Shown here: one piece after another, positions 1-12,186 of the stretch
Position numbering within the stretch: the first letter of the stretch is position 1
How the letters are laid out: every line of letters begins with the position of its first letter
Assembly (NCBI RefSeq): GCF_022376445.1
Contig: NW_025955025.1
Coordinates: 157,541-221,540 of the forward strand
DNA length: 64,000 nt
Direction: 5' to 3'
Source: Fomitopsis serialis
Taxonomy: Eukaryota > Basidiomycota > Agaricomycetes > Polyporales > Fomitopsidaceae
The notes under the pieces: generated by a model
What the model was told of the DNA's origin: nothing
What the model saw: only the letters and a program-made list of their open reading frames with translations
The model's database searches: none
Program-made: the position numbers and the translations under genes

Positions 1-488
1 GGGATCCCTTACGAGCTCACGATTGTGTCTGCTCACCGCACGCCGGATCGGATGACTATGTATGCACGATCCGCCGTATCAAGGGGTCTCCGAGTGATTA
101 TAGCCGGGGCGGGAGGGGCTGCGCACTTGCCAGGTATGGTTGCTGCGATGACGAGTCTCCCGGTTGTCGGTGTTCCTGTGAAGGGCAGCACCCTGGATGG
201 TGTTGACTCCTTGCATAGCATTGTGCAGATGCCGGTATGTTCGTACATTGTCATTTTGGTGGGCGCAGCATCTGATTGGCACACTGACTCCAGAGAGGTG
301 TGCCTGTGGCAACAGTAGCCATCAACAACGGCATGAATGCTGGCTTGCTGGCTGTCAGGATACTAGCCAGTGGCATACCAGATCTTGTCCATAAGATGGA
401 TGACTATCTGAAAGAGCAAACATGTGAAGTACATGAGAAGGTGCAGAAGCTTGAGGTGACTGGGTGGGAAAAATATCTACTCAGTTGA
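1..488 (+). CDS. ADE2: Phosphoribosylaminoimidazole carboxylase, C-terminal (PurE) part, 5' end outside window
   Basis: This is the 3' end of the fungal fused AIR carboxylase of purine synthesis; only the PurE-like mutase domain is present. Frame 1 is open from base 1 and reads [18 protein letters not shown], then [16 protein letters not shown] and [20 protein letters not shown], which are the classic PurE signature stretches. Exon 1 ends at 234. A 59-nt intron (235-293, GTATGT...CAG) joins it to [24 protein letters not shown], and the gene stops at 486-488. The reading frame is undamaged. The last exon is unusual: it has one CpG in 195 bp, against about 18 in the 234 bp of exon 1, although both encode conserved protein. 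The repeat block begins right after the stop. Confidence 0.95.
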
Positions 489-861
489 TGTATGGTAAAT
501 TGGGGAATTGTATATTCTGCCAATCTCAACCAAGTCTCAATGCATTTGGTCAAAACTTGGGTTCAGTGGCAGCATGTGATATTACTACATGGCCACTCAT
601 GTCACTGCACATGTTCACTTGATGACTTGGCCCACTTGTAAGCCTCCCACAATTATACATTATGCACCAGAGTACCAACACTTAATGAAACAGCATTTGC
701 CCAAGTGTATGCCATTTGTATTATCTGTCATTTTTGTGGGTCAGGTACAGCTGTATCATATGATGCAGACCAAATCAAATCTGGTGTGCCATGCAAATGA
801 AGAACATCTTGTGCTCACATGATTGGTGTTGGGTCATCTGGCATAGTGGCTAATGCATTGC
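489..861. other. CpG-poor non-coding stretch after ADE2
   Basis: No gene is supported here. The sequence is AT-rich and almost without CpG, and it marks the edge of the repeat block. It would contain the ADE2 3' untranslated region. Confidence 0.6.
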
Positions 862-2426
862 TAGTGCATTGCATGGGTATGGATAACCCATGTGGGTCAT
901 GGGTATGGGTATGCATGGGTATGGGTATGGGTAGCCAAAATCTGACCCATGTACCCATGCAACCCATGGACTTCTGTGGTAATAATTCAGTGGTAAAATT
1001 TGGCAACTGTTGATTAGATAGTCTGTGCTATGTTTCTCTCACAGTTCAACAGCTATATGGTGATCCTGAAGCTTGCTTCAAAGTACTTTGCAATAGCAGT
1101 ATGGGAAAGTTGACAAGTGTTCCCTTTCCGTAATGTCAGCCTTCAAGATACAGTTGGTACTTGCTAGAATGGCATTATATATTTGAATCCATTTTCAAAC
1201 ATTCAATAATGTTCAACTTATGATTATGAGGATGATTCAGCAAGGCCAACCTGCAGGAATATAAGGAGTGTCAACTTGCTCATGGACGACACACTTTTGC
1301 TCCACAAACCATCTATCTTGACCCACAACTAACAACTACAGTACTCTGTACATTGTAGTTAGACCAATGCACTGTTCTTTCTAACCTAACTCTCTCCTTG
1401 TCCATCTCATCTACCTATCTAGCTCTCCTGACCCAAGCAATGCCCTGAGTGACTGGAACCAAGTTTGTGCAAGACCTGCCTATGCCACATCCTGTCTTCT
1501 ATAAGTAACCAGAAGACAGATTTTGTCATTTATTGTTATGCTCCAACCAATGATACACAGACTACTGAGGTTGTCCTATTGACAACAACAAGTGCATTAC
1601 AGTGTATGTACCATTATGCTCAATTCAATGCAGTGCCATGTGCTTGGTAGCCCAGTGCAGCTGAGATACTATACTGGCACAAAATATTATCATACTGAAT
1701 CTTACCATGCAATTGTCCATGCTGGACAGCCAGTAATACTGTATACTTAATTCCTTGCTAGGTACATGTGACAGGGCCACTCTAGAATTTTGAAAACTCA
1801 GTATGAATACTGTGTCATGGACCCCTTGAGGTGAGCCTAGACCTGCAGTTCCAGCACTACATTTAGCATAGATGCCTTGTTAGTTAATTTTCTAAATCCA
1901 GGATTTCAGCAGAGTGACCAGTGGCCACAGTTACATGCAGGTGGCAGGCCATTGAATACAGTAGGTCTATGATCATGCTTTTTATAAGACATCATGCTCC
2001 TTATTGTGTCACTTATCACCTGGCAATGTATTAACTAGGCTTGAATGAAAGTAATTGCATAATGGGCTGGTCACATTCATCCTCTGGCCCCACTTATCAT
2101 ATATTAGTGGAAGCCTGGGACATAAGACAGGATTCAGTGATGATGATCAAGAAATAAATCCAAATAATTTTAATATGATCCTCTTCTCAGGGGCTAGTCT
2201 GACAGACATTATCATATTCATGACACAATGCAACATCTTGTCTGTGTTTCAGTTCAATTTTTGTATACCCTGAGATACATTTGTTCTGCTTAATGTTGAC
2301 CCATTGTAATCCCACTACATCTGGGTGATCCAATATGATGGGCTTTAGAGGGTTCTGCCCATGGTATCACTATACATTTTGTGTTGTGATGTGTAAGACT
2401 TATTTGTGTATCAGTGATGTCATTTA
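862..2426 (+). mobile_element. Old, degenerate non-autonomous hAT-like element (copy 0)
   Basis: The left end TAGTGCATTGCATGGG and the ATGGGT-rich subterminal stretch (862-970) match the elements at 12187 and 39185. Blocks near 1065-1110 (GAAGCTTGCTTCAAAGTA) and 2340-2400 (TTCTGCCCATGG, GTAAGACTTATTTG) also match their interiors. No coding capacity remains and the right inverted repeat was not found; the similarity fades where a TAATCC-rich block starts. The right boundary is an estimate. Confidence 0.6.
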
Positions 2427-3245
2427 AACGGGATTAAGTTTGAATCAATATTGTATTTTAGATCAACTTAAAGGCCATACACATTTAACCCAATCCTGTG
2501 CTAAGCTATGGCTTAGCCAGTTGCTTGGCCAAGCAGGATCAGTACAGCTAATCCATACAGGTTTAACCATGGATTATCCATTGTTCATCCATTGCTTAGA
2601 CTTTTTGCTTAGCCAAGGACAATCAGTACAGCTAATCCATACACACTTAACCATAGATTAGCCATAGTTTATCCATTGCTGAGACTTGCTGAGAAACTGC
2701 TTAGCCAATTGATTACCCATATAAGTTCAATGAAGCTAATCCTCAGAGGATTAATCATGGCTAAGTAACATCTGACCCATGTTTAATCATTTTCTAACCA
2801 TAGATTAGCCATGCTTAGCCATGACTTAGGCAATAGATTCACAGGTAGTTGAGGCTAAGTAGGTTTGAGATGAACACCAATCTTCATTAAGTCATGCTCA
2901 ATCCCTGTCTAATCCCCTGCTGATCAATGCTAAATCATGACTTGAGTATTTTTGATCCAGTTCCAATCCAATGTAACCCATGTGAATGTTCATAATCCTA
3001 TGCTAATCTATGTACTAAGACAAAATATACCAGTCCTAATCCTCTCTCAAGACAGTGCTTGACAATGCTCATGTGTCTTAAACCAAATCCCAATCTATTG
3101 CTAATCCTGTTCATGACAGTATGGCTTAGTGCTAACTACTTCAAAGTCAATCCTAAGTCAAAACATTATCCATTGTTAATGCTGTCTATGACAGGATAGC
3201 CTAACACTAATCCACTTCAAAGTCAACTTCTAAGTGGAAGTGTTA
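2427..3245. repeat. TAATCC / GCTTAGCCA-rich repetitive block
   Basis: The stretch is built from many variants of CTAATCC, GATTAGCC and GCTTAGCCA. It contains a clear duplicated segment: the one starting near 3099 (TTGCTAATCCTGTTCATGAC) recurs with changes near 3173 (TTGTTAATGCTGTCTATGAC), about 74 bp apart, and CAGTACAGCTAATCCATACA occurs twice (near 2540 and 2624). It holds no CpG and no gene. It ends exactly at the start of R1 copy A. Confidence 0.6.
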
Positions 3246-6050
3246 TTACGATCCCTGAGGTACGAAGGTATCGTTCTTATGATGGACGGGCCTGAAACGC
3301 TTCCAGTGGCGCCCAATGCGGCAGTTTTTTCCCACAGGTACACTCATTTGCCCCCAGCTTACCATGTATAGTTAACATTTGTTATGGTCAGTTAGCGGAG
3401 TTCAAAAATTTCAGACTCCCAGATGATGCAACTTGCACCAACACCACCAAACAAATGCTGTGGCTCAGTGCTTTGTCCTGGGGTGAGGGCCAAGAAACAC
3501 TTCCAGTGGCACCCAATATGGCAACTGGTGAGCATGTCATGTGACTGGCAGCCAGGCAGCTCACTGCTAGCGCTCACACTTACAGGCTGCCCAATAGCCC
3601 TAGTTAGTAACAATTGTGAATGGACTTAGTATACTGATCTGATAGCCCTTCATTCAGAGAGTATACACTATCATTATTGAGTAGCTAGAGTAGCTGCCTG
3701 GTCCAGAAAATGCAAAATAAAAAAATCCACATGTGCCTCTGCAGATGTCAAAGTGCCTATTTGTGCCTCAGATGTGTTCCATATGTCTGCAATGACATAC
3801 ATATGTGATTCAGACACTGTACAACTCAGTGGGTGCTGCACTACAGCCAGAATCAGCCACAATGAGCCATTTGACCCTCTTTTCACATGTTGTAGTCCAT
3901 GTACATGGTGTAGTGATGTCTATCATAATCCCAAGCACTCACATTCTCCTATTGGGTGCTTCTGTATATTTGACAGATTTTCTGCATTTTTATGACCTCC
4001 ATGGGCACCACATCTTGTCCTACTTCCTCTTTGGGCAGGACACCTACTCTATATGGTAGTTGTGGCATGTAGCTGGCATACAGACACATAGACACAATCT
4101 GGGGATATATAATGGCCATCCATACATATGTATCCATGCTACTATGATGTCAGGCTTTGTATGCTGCAGAGACACTGTCTGAAGTGTGATCATAGGCTTA
4201 TATGAGCTCCCTGAATGTGAATCTCACTGTGTTATTGAGTATACTGCCCTAGTTGATGCAACAATTGTATCATGGAAGGCTATAAGGATTTGACTTCATT
4301 CATTCTGAATCTCTTCTGAATATTCCGCTTTTTTCAAGTCTATACAAACCCTCTTGACACAGTAACAGTCTGCACTTACACCGCTTACTAAGCGCCCATT
4401 AAGCGCCCATTGCCGAAGCGGACTTGTATACAACTGCAGCCCTGCATTTGTGTGCAACTCAGCTCACCCAAAAGGGATTTTGGAGCAATGTCATTGGTTG
4501 AACCACTGGCAAACCTTGCCTTCTAAGGGAATCATTCAATCTCAGCTCCCCATGCCAAGTTTTTTCTTGCCCAATGTGGTCAGCAGCACTGTCTAGACTC
4601 TTACTAGAGCACATTAAATGTGGAGAAATCTCGAAATATTGACTCTCATGCAATGCTCCTTGCACACAGGTATGGAGGTCCAAATTAGGTATCCCAATGC
4701 TTGTTCACAGTGTACTGACCAAGGCAAGTGATGCAGAGGCATATGTACAAATGTTGTTTTGCATTTACTGCCCTTACTGGAGAGTCCTACAGGCTGACAA
4801 TCTTATGCAGGGGCCTATGGCTACCAGATATGAAAAATCACCATATATGGTAGATCCCTTGCCTGTTTGGGAAGTTGATGATAGATCACCTTTACAGTGT
4901 TGCATAAATGGCAGGAAAATGAGCAAAGTATTAGATAACACTATTGTCCCATTGTGGGTTGACAGGACTTAAGTGTGTACTTGTGGATGAGATGCAAAGG
5001 GATAGCAGAAACACAGAGTCTGGTGCAATAGGCTCAGCCACATGCCATGTGAGGTTCACTTGTCCACAGGTCAAAGTTTTGACCTGTGGACGAGTCATCT
5101 TGCAGTGTGGTCTCCCAGACTCCACTGAAATATGCTGTTTAAGGGAATTAGCCTCTGACTGGCCTTACTGTATTTGGCCAAAGGCTCTCAAGTCTATGTA
5201 TCTGCTGTACTGTAGCCTTCAAAAATACAACAAATATCCAAAATATTCTCTCTGATAGGTATGATGTCATGGAGTCTGTAGCTGCTGTGACTTGCCCATC
5301 AACTTCAGTGGTTATGGCACAATTCACAAAACTCAAAAACCCACATATGCCTCTGTACACATGAGTGCACTGCTTTCAACCTTCAAAGTGACTCTATCAA
5401 AGCCTGTAGACTGTCCATTGATTCTCTGACATCTGGGATCTGCTATATAGGGAAGCTGGCCTTCCAAAAATGGCAGTTTCCATTCAGCTGCTCAGTCTGT
5501 GCTCAGAAAATGCTGATAAAATCTGGGAATATTATGTACAATTGAATTAATTCATGATGCCTGCTGTATGTAAGAAATTGATCCCGTATAGAGCCCTCAG
5601 AGTCTATAACTAGCATGCCTTGCCTATATATTCATAATCCAGAAAAGAGAACCTCTGTGGACAATTGCAAAGTGATTCCAAATATGAATAGGTTGTTGCC
5701 TCTGAAACACATTTGATATGACCTGTATAGACCATGCACATAGTCCACACAGCATGGAATGTGCACAGCACTGCTATGAATGGGGAAATATTGTCATAAC
5801 ATGCCTGTGTTGATTTCCCACTACTGAATGACCATGTATTGAGGTTCTCTCTGTTTTTATATGCTTAGGGATATTCCACAGATCTTCTAGAACATTATCC
5901 GATTTTCCGGGACTTTTTTGAGCCCCAAACAAGTCAGTTTTGCTGCAGAAACAGTGTACACTTACATCGCTTACTAAGTGCTGAAACAAGTGCCCGTTGC
6001 CGAAGTGGAGTCGTCGACATACCGGCCTGTCGACGACTCCGGTCATCACA
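3246..6050 (+). mobile_element. Repeat family R1, copy A (shorter)
   Basis: It starts with TTACGATCCCTGAGG like copies B and C. The following few hundred bases align with them, including TTTCAGACTCCCAGA and TGCAACTTGCACCAACA. Two copies of a CpG-bearing module (CGCTTACTAAGCGCCC followed by GCCGAAGCGG) lie near 4381 and 5970; the second is followed by an imperfect hairpin at 6007-6040. No protein is encoded. The right end is placed just after the second hairpin, where normal-composition DNA begins; this is an inference. Confidence 0.6.
6007..6040. repeat. R1 hairpin H2, copy A (13-bp arms, 8-bp loop)
   Basis: The arms GGAGTCGTCGACA and TGTCGACGACTCC flank TACCGGCC. This is the same hairpin that is a perfect 42-bp palindrome in copies B and C. 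Confidence 0.8.
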
Positions 6051-6945
6051 GCTGATTCCATTACACTAGGCCCCGGGTCCATAAAACACGCATAGGCGGA
6101 CATTCAACTGGCCATGAATCTCACACTTACCTACAAAAAGAGAGGAAATTTCCCAAACCAAACCAAAATATAATATATTTGGCGAGTGACTCAGAAGCGC
6201 AAGTGACGATAGCAAGTGACGATATCATGAGAGTACGAGCAACGGTCAAATCCACGACACTATACAATGAAAAGATTCTGATTTGTGCGTAGCAATAGCA
6301 ACTACAGGCTCTATACAAGGAGGTACCATAACGGCACATTTTAGACTGCCGTGGACAGTGGAACCCTGAGCATCTACCCTATTGACTCAATCCGAGTCCG
6401 AGATTCAAGTCCCCTTGCAGATTTTGAGTGAGTTCAGGTGCTCCAAATGGAGAGATATCAGTGTAGAAAGACTGGAAATAGCACGAACCGGTTGTTCACC
6501 ACCGCAGAACAGTCCACCGACCCCTGTCACCTCCGAGTCCGACGTACATGCCTGCCGTGATAGGGTGTGAAGGCCAGCAATTGTTGTGGGGACAGAGAAT
6601 CACCGTAGTTTTTGAAGATTGTCTTGCTATGTACGACATTGTAGTCGAGCGAGAAACAAAGGTCAGTGGGAGCTATCGTAGCAGCGGTCATAGTGACAGT
6701 CATAGTTGTCGAAGATGGGCGTTGTTTGTACGTTGACGTTGCACTCGTGGTTGGTTTGGTCTTGTTTGTGTCGCTAAACTAAGCGCTCATGGTGGGTGGC
6801 TGAACTGGCGGGTCGAGGGCCTCAACCGTCGGTCACGAATACACGAGGCATGGACGAAACAGACAAGTGTGTCGTCCAACTGCGAAAGTCAAACGAGATT
6901 TATTCGGCTGACAAAAAAAAAGAGACCATGGCGCGGAGCTGAGCA
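6051..6945. other. Intergenic DNA of normal composition
   Basis: CpG frequency returns to normal here, so this is probably resident sequence. Short open frames exist but none has gene-like features. It should hold the promoter of the gene starting at 7022. Confidence 0.5.
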
Positions 6946-6953
6946 CATATAAG
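6946..6953 (+). promoter_or_regulatory. TATA-like box of the gene at 7022
   Basis: CATATAAG lies about 70 bp upstream of the chosen ATG at 7022, a typical distance. It supports that start. Confidence 0.45.
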
Positions 6954-7021
6954 ACCTGCAAGTGAGCATCCGGCCAAACCAACCACAGTATTTGGACGGA
7001 CTTAGATCACATCTTCTCCCA

Positions 7022-9096
7022 ATGTATGCCCATCCTCGTGCACAAGACGCGCCCCACGATGCTGCCCCGGACGTTCCCCATCCTCTGCCTATGCATCCTG
7101 AACACCCTGCTTACCTGCCACCCAGGCGCCCTGGTACTCCCCATCACGCTGGTCCCCACTATCCTGGCTTGCCTCCGCCGAACGCGCCGGCTCCGCCGCC
7201 CCATGGTGGTCACTATTACCATCGTGTCGCTTCTGCACCTGGTGCTATAGGGTATCAGCCGCACCCTGGCATTGCCGCTCACCATGCTCCTATGTACTAT
7301 CCGCACGGCCCTTTCCAGCCACAGCCCATGGACTATCGCGGCCCATACATGCCCGCTCCAATGGGACTTGGTTATGCTCCAGCCCCCTTCCCCGGGCCTG
7401 CCCCGCCATTCGGGCCTGCTCCCCCGCTTGCACCTGCGGTGGCGCCCGCTCTGCCGCTTGCACCTGCTGCGGCGCCCGCTCCCGCGCCTGCTCCCGTGCC
7501 CGCACCTGCACCTGTACCCGCTGCGGTGGTGCCAGGTCCTGGTGCACCTGTTCCTGCAGGAACGCCAGCAGGTGGCAATGACATCGCTGGAGTCGCTCAT
7601 GCCAGGCCTAGTAAGAAGCGACCGAATGAGGAAGTGCAACAAGGAGGTTCGTCGCACACTCACCTGTCATCACTGAAAAAGCCATTACTGACACTAGACT
7701 GCCTTCATGCAGTTTACGCTTTCGAGGTCGACATCCTGATTGGCGAAGGAAAGCATGTCTACAATGCCAACACCGGGATGACGTGGACAGAATTCTGTGA
7801 GCAGTGCGCGGTGTTCTACAAGAGCGATCCCAACAGTACACGTCTTGCGGCGAAGATTTCCGGTGATTCCGGCTGTTTCATGTTCTTGGATGGCAAAGCC
7901 GAGTACGAGAGCACCATACAGCACGTTGTTCAAAAGGTGCTGCATGCTCGTTCTCGTGCTGTGAAGTTGGAGATCAAGAATATGGTCAGTAGAGTCGAGA
8001 CTAATTCATATTTTGAACCATTACTTACTTGTATTTGATGTTCAATAGCTCCCCACCACCGCCACCTCGAGCAGTGGCCAGAAGCGCAGACGTGGACGCG
8101 ATGATGATGTCCCTCCCGAGCTGAACGACGACCGTCGCTCACAGCTTGCTGCCTACAAGCAACTCGAACAGCATCTCCGCTGTGAGAAGCACAACGGTCA
8201 CTGCCATGTTACTCGGCCCAATGGGACAGACAATCATCGCCGTATGGATCACCAGGCGATGACACTATTGGCAAAGAAGATTGTGAGTATTCCCGATCAG
8301 TCTCGTGGTAGCTATAGCTTATCCTGTTGTCCAGGCTCTCAACCATGCAACGATCTTTAATCCTCCTAACAGTGTTGAGTTCGACCGAGCTGCACGATGG
8401 GGTGTCAACTCAAATGCCGCCGGCCCTGCCCCTGTGCACGTCACGATACACAACATCACGCAACCAGGCCCCAGCCAGCCCATGCCCACTCCCGTCACGT
8501 CCACCCCAACCCCAAGTCCGCACCCGCAGGCACCCACCGCTTCAACATTGCATCGAGACGGCTCACCTGTCCCAGCTCATGCCAACCTCCCGGATACCCT
8601 TGCGCCTCCGTACCCGGACCTCACGGTCGTTTTGGAGATGCTCCAGAAGACATACTACCCACGCTACAACTTCCTGGAACTCGAGGCGAGCCTGCTTGCG
8701 ACCGACATTGACCTAGGCGACATTGTTCAAGTTCCCGATGTTCGTGATGTCCTACCTTTCATTGGAGACATGGGCAACGAGCGCGCCTACATTCTTCGTA
8801 GCTTCGCAAAGGCTATCGTTCTTCCCCGCATTGGGATGCCGACAGAGATGTATGCCAAGCATCTTCCATGGGAGGTTGTCGCATTCGAGCAGTTGGCTAC
8901 AGGTGCTAGTACCTCTTCCAGAGCGAGCGCGAGAGCGTCGACGGGCACTGGCTCGGAGGAGGAACCTGTCGAGGTTGACAACAAAGGTGATGAGGTGGAG
9001 GACGAGGCAGATGATGATGATTCTGACGAGGACTCCGATGAGGAGTGGTTGGATGAGGGTGATACTCACCTCGAGCCTGACGAGCAGGGCCTCTGA
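7022..9096 (+). CDS. Unknown protein: proline-rich N-terminus, basic Cys/His middle, acidic C-terminus
   Basis: Not recognised. Three exons join in frame: 7022-7984, 8049-8282 and 8335-9096 (introns of 64 and 52 nt), giving 652 aa. Residues 1-200 are low complexity (Pro, His, Ala; a PAPAPVP run). Then comes a nuclear-localisation-like KKRPNEE and a compact domain containing MTWTEFCEQCAVFYK. Exon 2 has a basic KRRRGRDDD followed by a Cys/His-rich stretch, CEKHNGHCHVTRPNG, that could bind zinc or nucleic acid. Exon 3 has a second folded part (EASLLATDIDLGDIVQ, AKHLPWEVVAFEQLA) and ends in a long Asp/Glu tail. The layout suggests a nuclear protein; that is inference. It lies just upstream of, and convergent with, the Tc1-like transposase gene. 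The start at 7022 is chosen for the TATA box; the frame is open slightly further 5'. Confidence 0.75.
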
Positions 9097-9338
9097 AAAA
9101 CAAGTCAAATGCTGAATAATTCGAAAGGTACATATGAATTGTACTGACCTATGCACCATTATGCATTCTCCTACTTTTGTCGTCTGCTATATTCATCCTA
9201 ATCTGGTCAGTAGCTACCCGCATACAGGGTTTTGATGCACCCAACTTCCGTCGTCGATACAGTATGTAGTCATACTGTATGCTCAGCTACGATCCGCACC
9301 ATCTCAAGCATTCAACTGCTATCAGCTAGTACATTTTG

Positions 9339-10526
9339 TTACGGAATATATTCACTATGACGGTACCAACCATGAACACTCTCGGGGCTGACTGCTGCAT
9401 AGACAGCCTCCCAGATCAAGGCATAAGGATCTTTGCCAATACCTTCCGTCTCACCCAGTACATAATCCCTGTTGTTGCGCAACCAGCTCTTGATCGCAGA
9501 GAATGCTTCCTCGATAGGGTTGAGGTCTGGTGAATACGATGGCAAGTACACTAAGCGCATGTCACTATCGCACACAAAGTGAGAATATGCACAAATGACA
9601 AGGTGATTAGATATTGTACCGTGCTTCTATCATTTCACGGATTCCCGGAATGTGGTGGATTGACGCTTTGTCCATGATGAGCACCGAGTTTGGCAGTGGG
9701 AAAGGTTGCATCTGCTCAAGAAGCCCTTCAACAAATTCGGTGAAGGTGGCGCCACTGAACGAGTGATCAAGGACCTTGAGATGGAGGATGCCGTCGAGTG
9801 AGAGGGCAGGTAGGATGGAGTATCTGTGATCTGTCAATTGCATACAGGCGACAGCAGCTACCAGCAACTTACCTCGTCCCGCGAATGAAGAAGTCACGCC
9901 GACGTGCTCTTGTGCCAATCGGTGCCCAGGCGAAGCGGCGGCGTAGGGTCAGTCGATTGAAATGACTCTCATCTGCAAAAACAAGCTGCCAAGGCTCGAA
10001 ATGCTCACCAATGAGCATCTTGTATGCCACGCGATCATCCTCGTTGTGCTCGATAGCCGGTCGAGTCACCTACGGCGGTAACATGAACGAGTCAAAGCTA
10101 GGTCACGAAAGAGCAGAACATACCTGTTTGCGCGTGAAACCCCGTCTGCGCAATGTCCTGGATATGGTTTGGTATGAGACGTGCACGTTCAGCATCTCAA
10201 CTAAGGCCACTTGAAGCTCGATAAGGCTAATGTCTGGCTGCCGCTCTACCAATCCTTCAACAAACTCTCCTCGTCTGAGTAAGAAGAGACAGCAGATTGA
10301 TCTGGATAATACTCACACTTGCATCTAGCCCATCGAGGATCCGTGGGCGACCAGTCGCGAAAGGCTTGCGAATGACCTCTCCAGTGTCTCTGTACAGCTT
10401 GCGCAGCCTCTTGAGTGTCCGTCGACTTATGCCGGTACAGTCGCGGATCCACTTGTCCGACAGGTGCCGTTCGAGGCTCATCTTCAATGCCAGCTGCTTC
10501 ACTTCCTTCGTGATATAGTGGCCCAT
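9339..10526 (-). CDS. Tc1/mariner-like (DDE_3) transposase, intact, five exons
   Basis: Cut-and-paste transposase of the IS630/Tc1/mariner superfamily in its intron-bearing fungal form. Exons on the minus strand: 10526-10319, 10269-10124, 10069-9873, 9823-9620 and 9564-9339; all phases agree, giving about 326 aa, the usual length. The N-terminus (MGHYITKEVKQLALKM..., ISRRTLKRLRKLYRDTG) is the helix-turn-helix DNA-binding part. Catalytic motifs: first Asp in LVFADESHF, second Asp in LIMDKASIHH, third residue Glu in YSPDLNPIEEAF. Many relatives have DNASIHH, so the Lys after the second Asp is a variant. The first intron junction is the least certain (donor 10313-10319). No stop or frameshift is present. 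Clear terminal inverted repeats were not found nearby, so it may be an immobile or domesticated copy. Confidence 0.9.
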
Positions 10527-12186
10527 GAGTGAATAGATGGAGTATGCAAGCAGACCGCTCAAGCGTGGGTCAACGACGAGGTACGTATGCTTTATAAAGT
10601 AATTGTCAAACTGTGACAATCACAATAACCTTATGCAAGCCAAATTGAAATCATTAAAGAGTATTATAGTAGTAACAGAGGTGCTTACATTATTGTTGCT
10701 CAGCTCATTCCTCATTTGCAGTACCACAAGACACAGAGCATTGAATCCCAAATGTGCTTATTTCTTCATCAGAAAGTTTGACTGATCATTGATAGCTATG
10801 CTGGTATTGCTATACAGCCATTATCCAACGATATGTGTGGTTGCAGACTTGTTCTTGCCCAACTTCACCTGTGCTGTGCACTGTCTCAAAACACTGAACA
10901 ATAGTACTACTTTACTAGTGGGAGATTGTTGTATCATTGAATCTGTCTAGGGACTGCTAGTAACTATAATGACAATGATCACAAACAATTGTATCATTTG
11001 AACTGAGTGAGTCATACTTCCCTACATATTGATACTACATTGGCCTAGACCTCCCAATGTCAGAGTCTGTTCATGTCAACCATGCTGATTTTGGTACACT
11101 CATGATACCTCTTCATGAATTGTGGCTCATGCTATGGAAAGATAGTAAGTCACATGTTCTCAATGCAGTATACTGGAATGATCATTTGCATTCCTCTCCT
11201 CATCCCTTATCCTGAAATCACTCCATGTTATTGTCAATTCAGATATATGTAACAAGTCACTAACAGAAATCTGCTAAATGCATTAGGTGGCCACCTACTG
11301 TTCAAAAGGTGCCTCACAATTTACACTAAGGAGTCCAGGGAATCCACAGATTATCAAAGCTATGTTACTGCCAAAATTCTCTAATTCATGACCTGAGGAA
11401 TCTGTCACAGAAGCTATGAATATTCAATGGAGAGCAAGAACCTGTAAACAAGAATTTTATCATCAATGTCACTGTTTTTTCTTGCATAGCAGTAGGCAGT
11501 CTGCATATATCTTGCACCCCTTCACATGAGTTAGCTGTAGTCCCATATCAAAGTATGGTAAGTGCTGCCAGAGCTTTGGGTGAGCACAATGACCACTTAT
11601 ATGTGATTCATCAATACTTCACTGATTTTCCGGGGTGTTTGGAGTTTTTCTGAGCCTATACAAGGAGGTTATGTGGCGTAGAATGAATATCCTGTACATT
11701 TTTATGATTTGTTCCATGCATAGCATAAGGAACTATGCAGGCTAGGGATATTATGGGTGGGTCTGTGAAGCAGGAGCTATCACATAATCATTATTACTAC
11801 ATATGGCAGGTGCCCTCCCAATTGGCAATCACACACTGGGCAATGCCTTGTGGGCCCAGTAGATACTGTAGAAATGACAGAATATTCAGAATGGATGAAT
11901 GCATCAGTTCAACCAACTGGCATATGGAGAATCATTAATCAGCATACATGCATTATATATGTACTGTGTCCCACTCTTGAAATGTTATTGTGACATTAAC
12001 AGTTGCTGATGCTTCTTTCCATGAATCCCAACACTATATGGGTCACATCAGTGTTCATGTGTCCCAATTTTCATCTTTCCATACCTATAGGCATTTGTAA
12101 TTTTTTCAACCATTGTGTTTGTCTGCTCTCTGTCTGTATTAAGGACAACAAGAACAGTATACATTCCTACACTCATTGGGTCGGGG
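10527..12186. other. CpG-poor repeat-derived DNA without genes
   Basis: Apart from the first ~100 bases, CpG is nearly absent. A stretch near 11620-11660 (GATTTTCCGGGGTGTTTGG, CTGAGCCTATACAAGG) resembles the part of R1 that precedes its hairpin modules, so at least part is old R1-like sequence. No coding region is supported. Confidence 0.5.

Noticed and set aside
870..985. ATGGGT-rich array as telomeric repeat
   Set aside because: The same array recurs just inside both ends of the hAT-like elements, so it is subterminal transposon sequence, not telomere.
3246..3320. R1 start as Helitron 5' end (A followed by TCCCTGAGG)
   Set aside because: Bases upstream of the TC (TTACGA) are conserved between copies, which is not expected if the element began there; left unclassified.
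7007..7663. 218-codon open frame on the minus strand
   Set aside because: It is the antisense shadow of the Pro/Ala-rich exon of the gene at 7022; its Arg/Ser-rich composition reflects the complement of CCN/GCN codons.
10257..10619. Start of the Tc1-like transposase at 10619
   Set aside because: That start is not ATG; MGHYITKEVKQ at 10526 matches the usual beginning of this transposase type.
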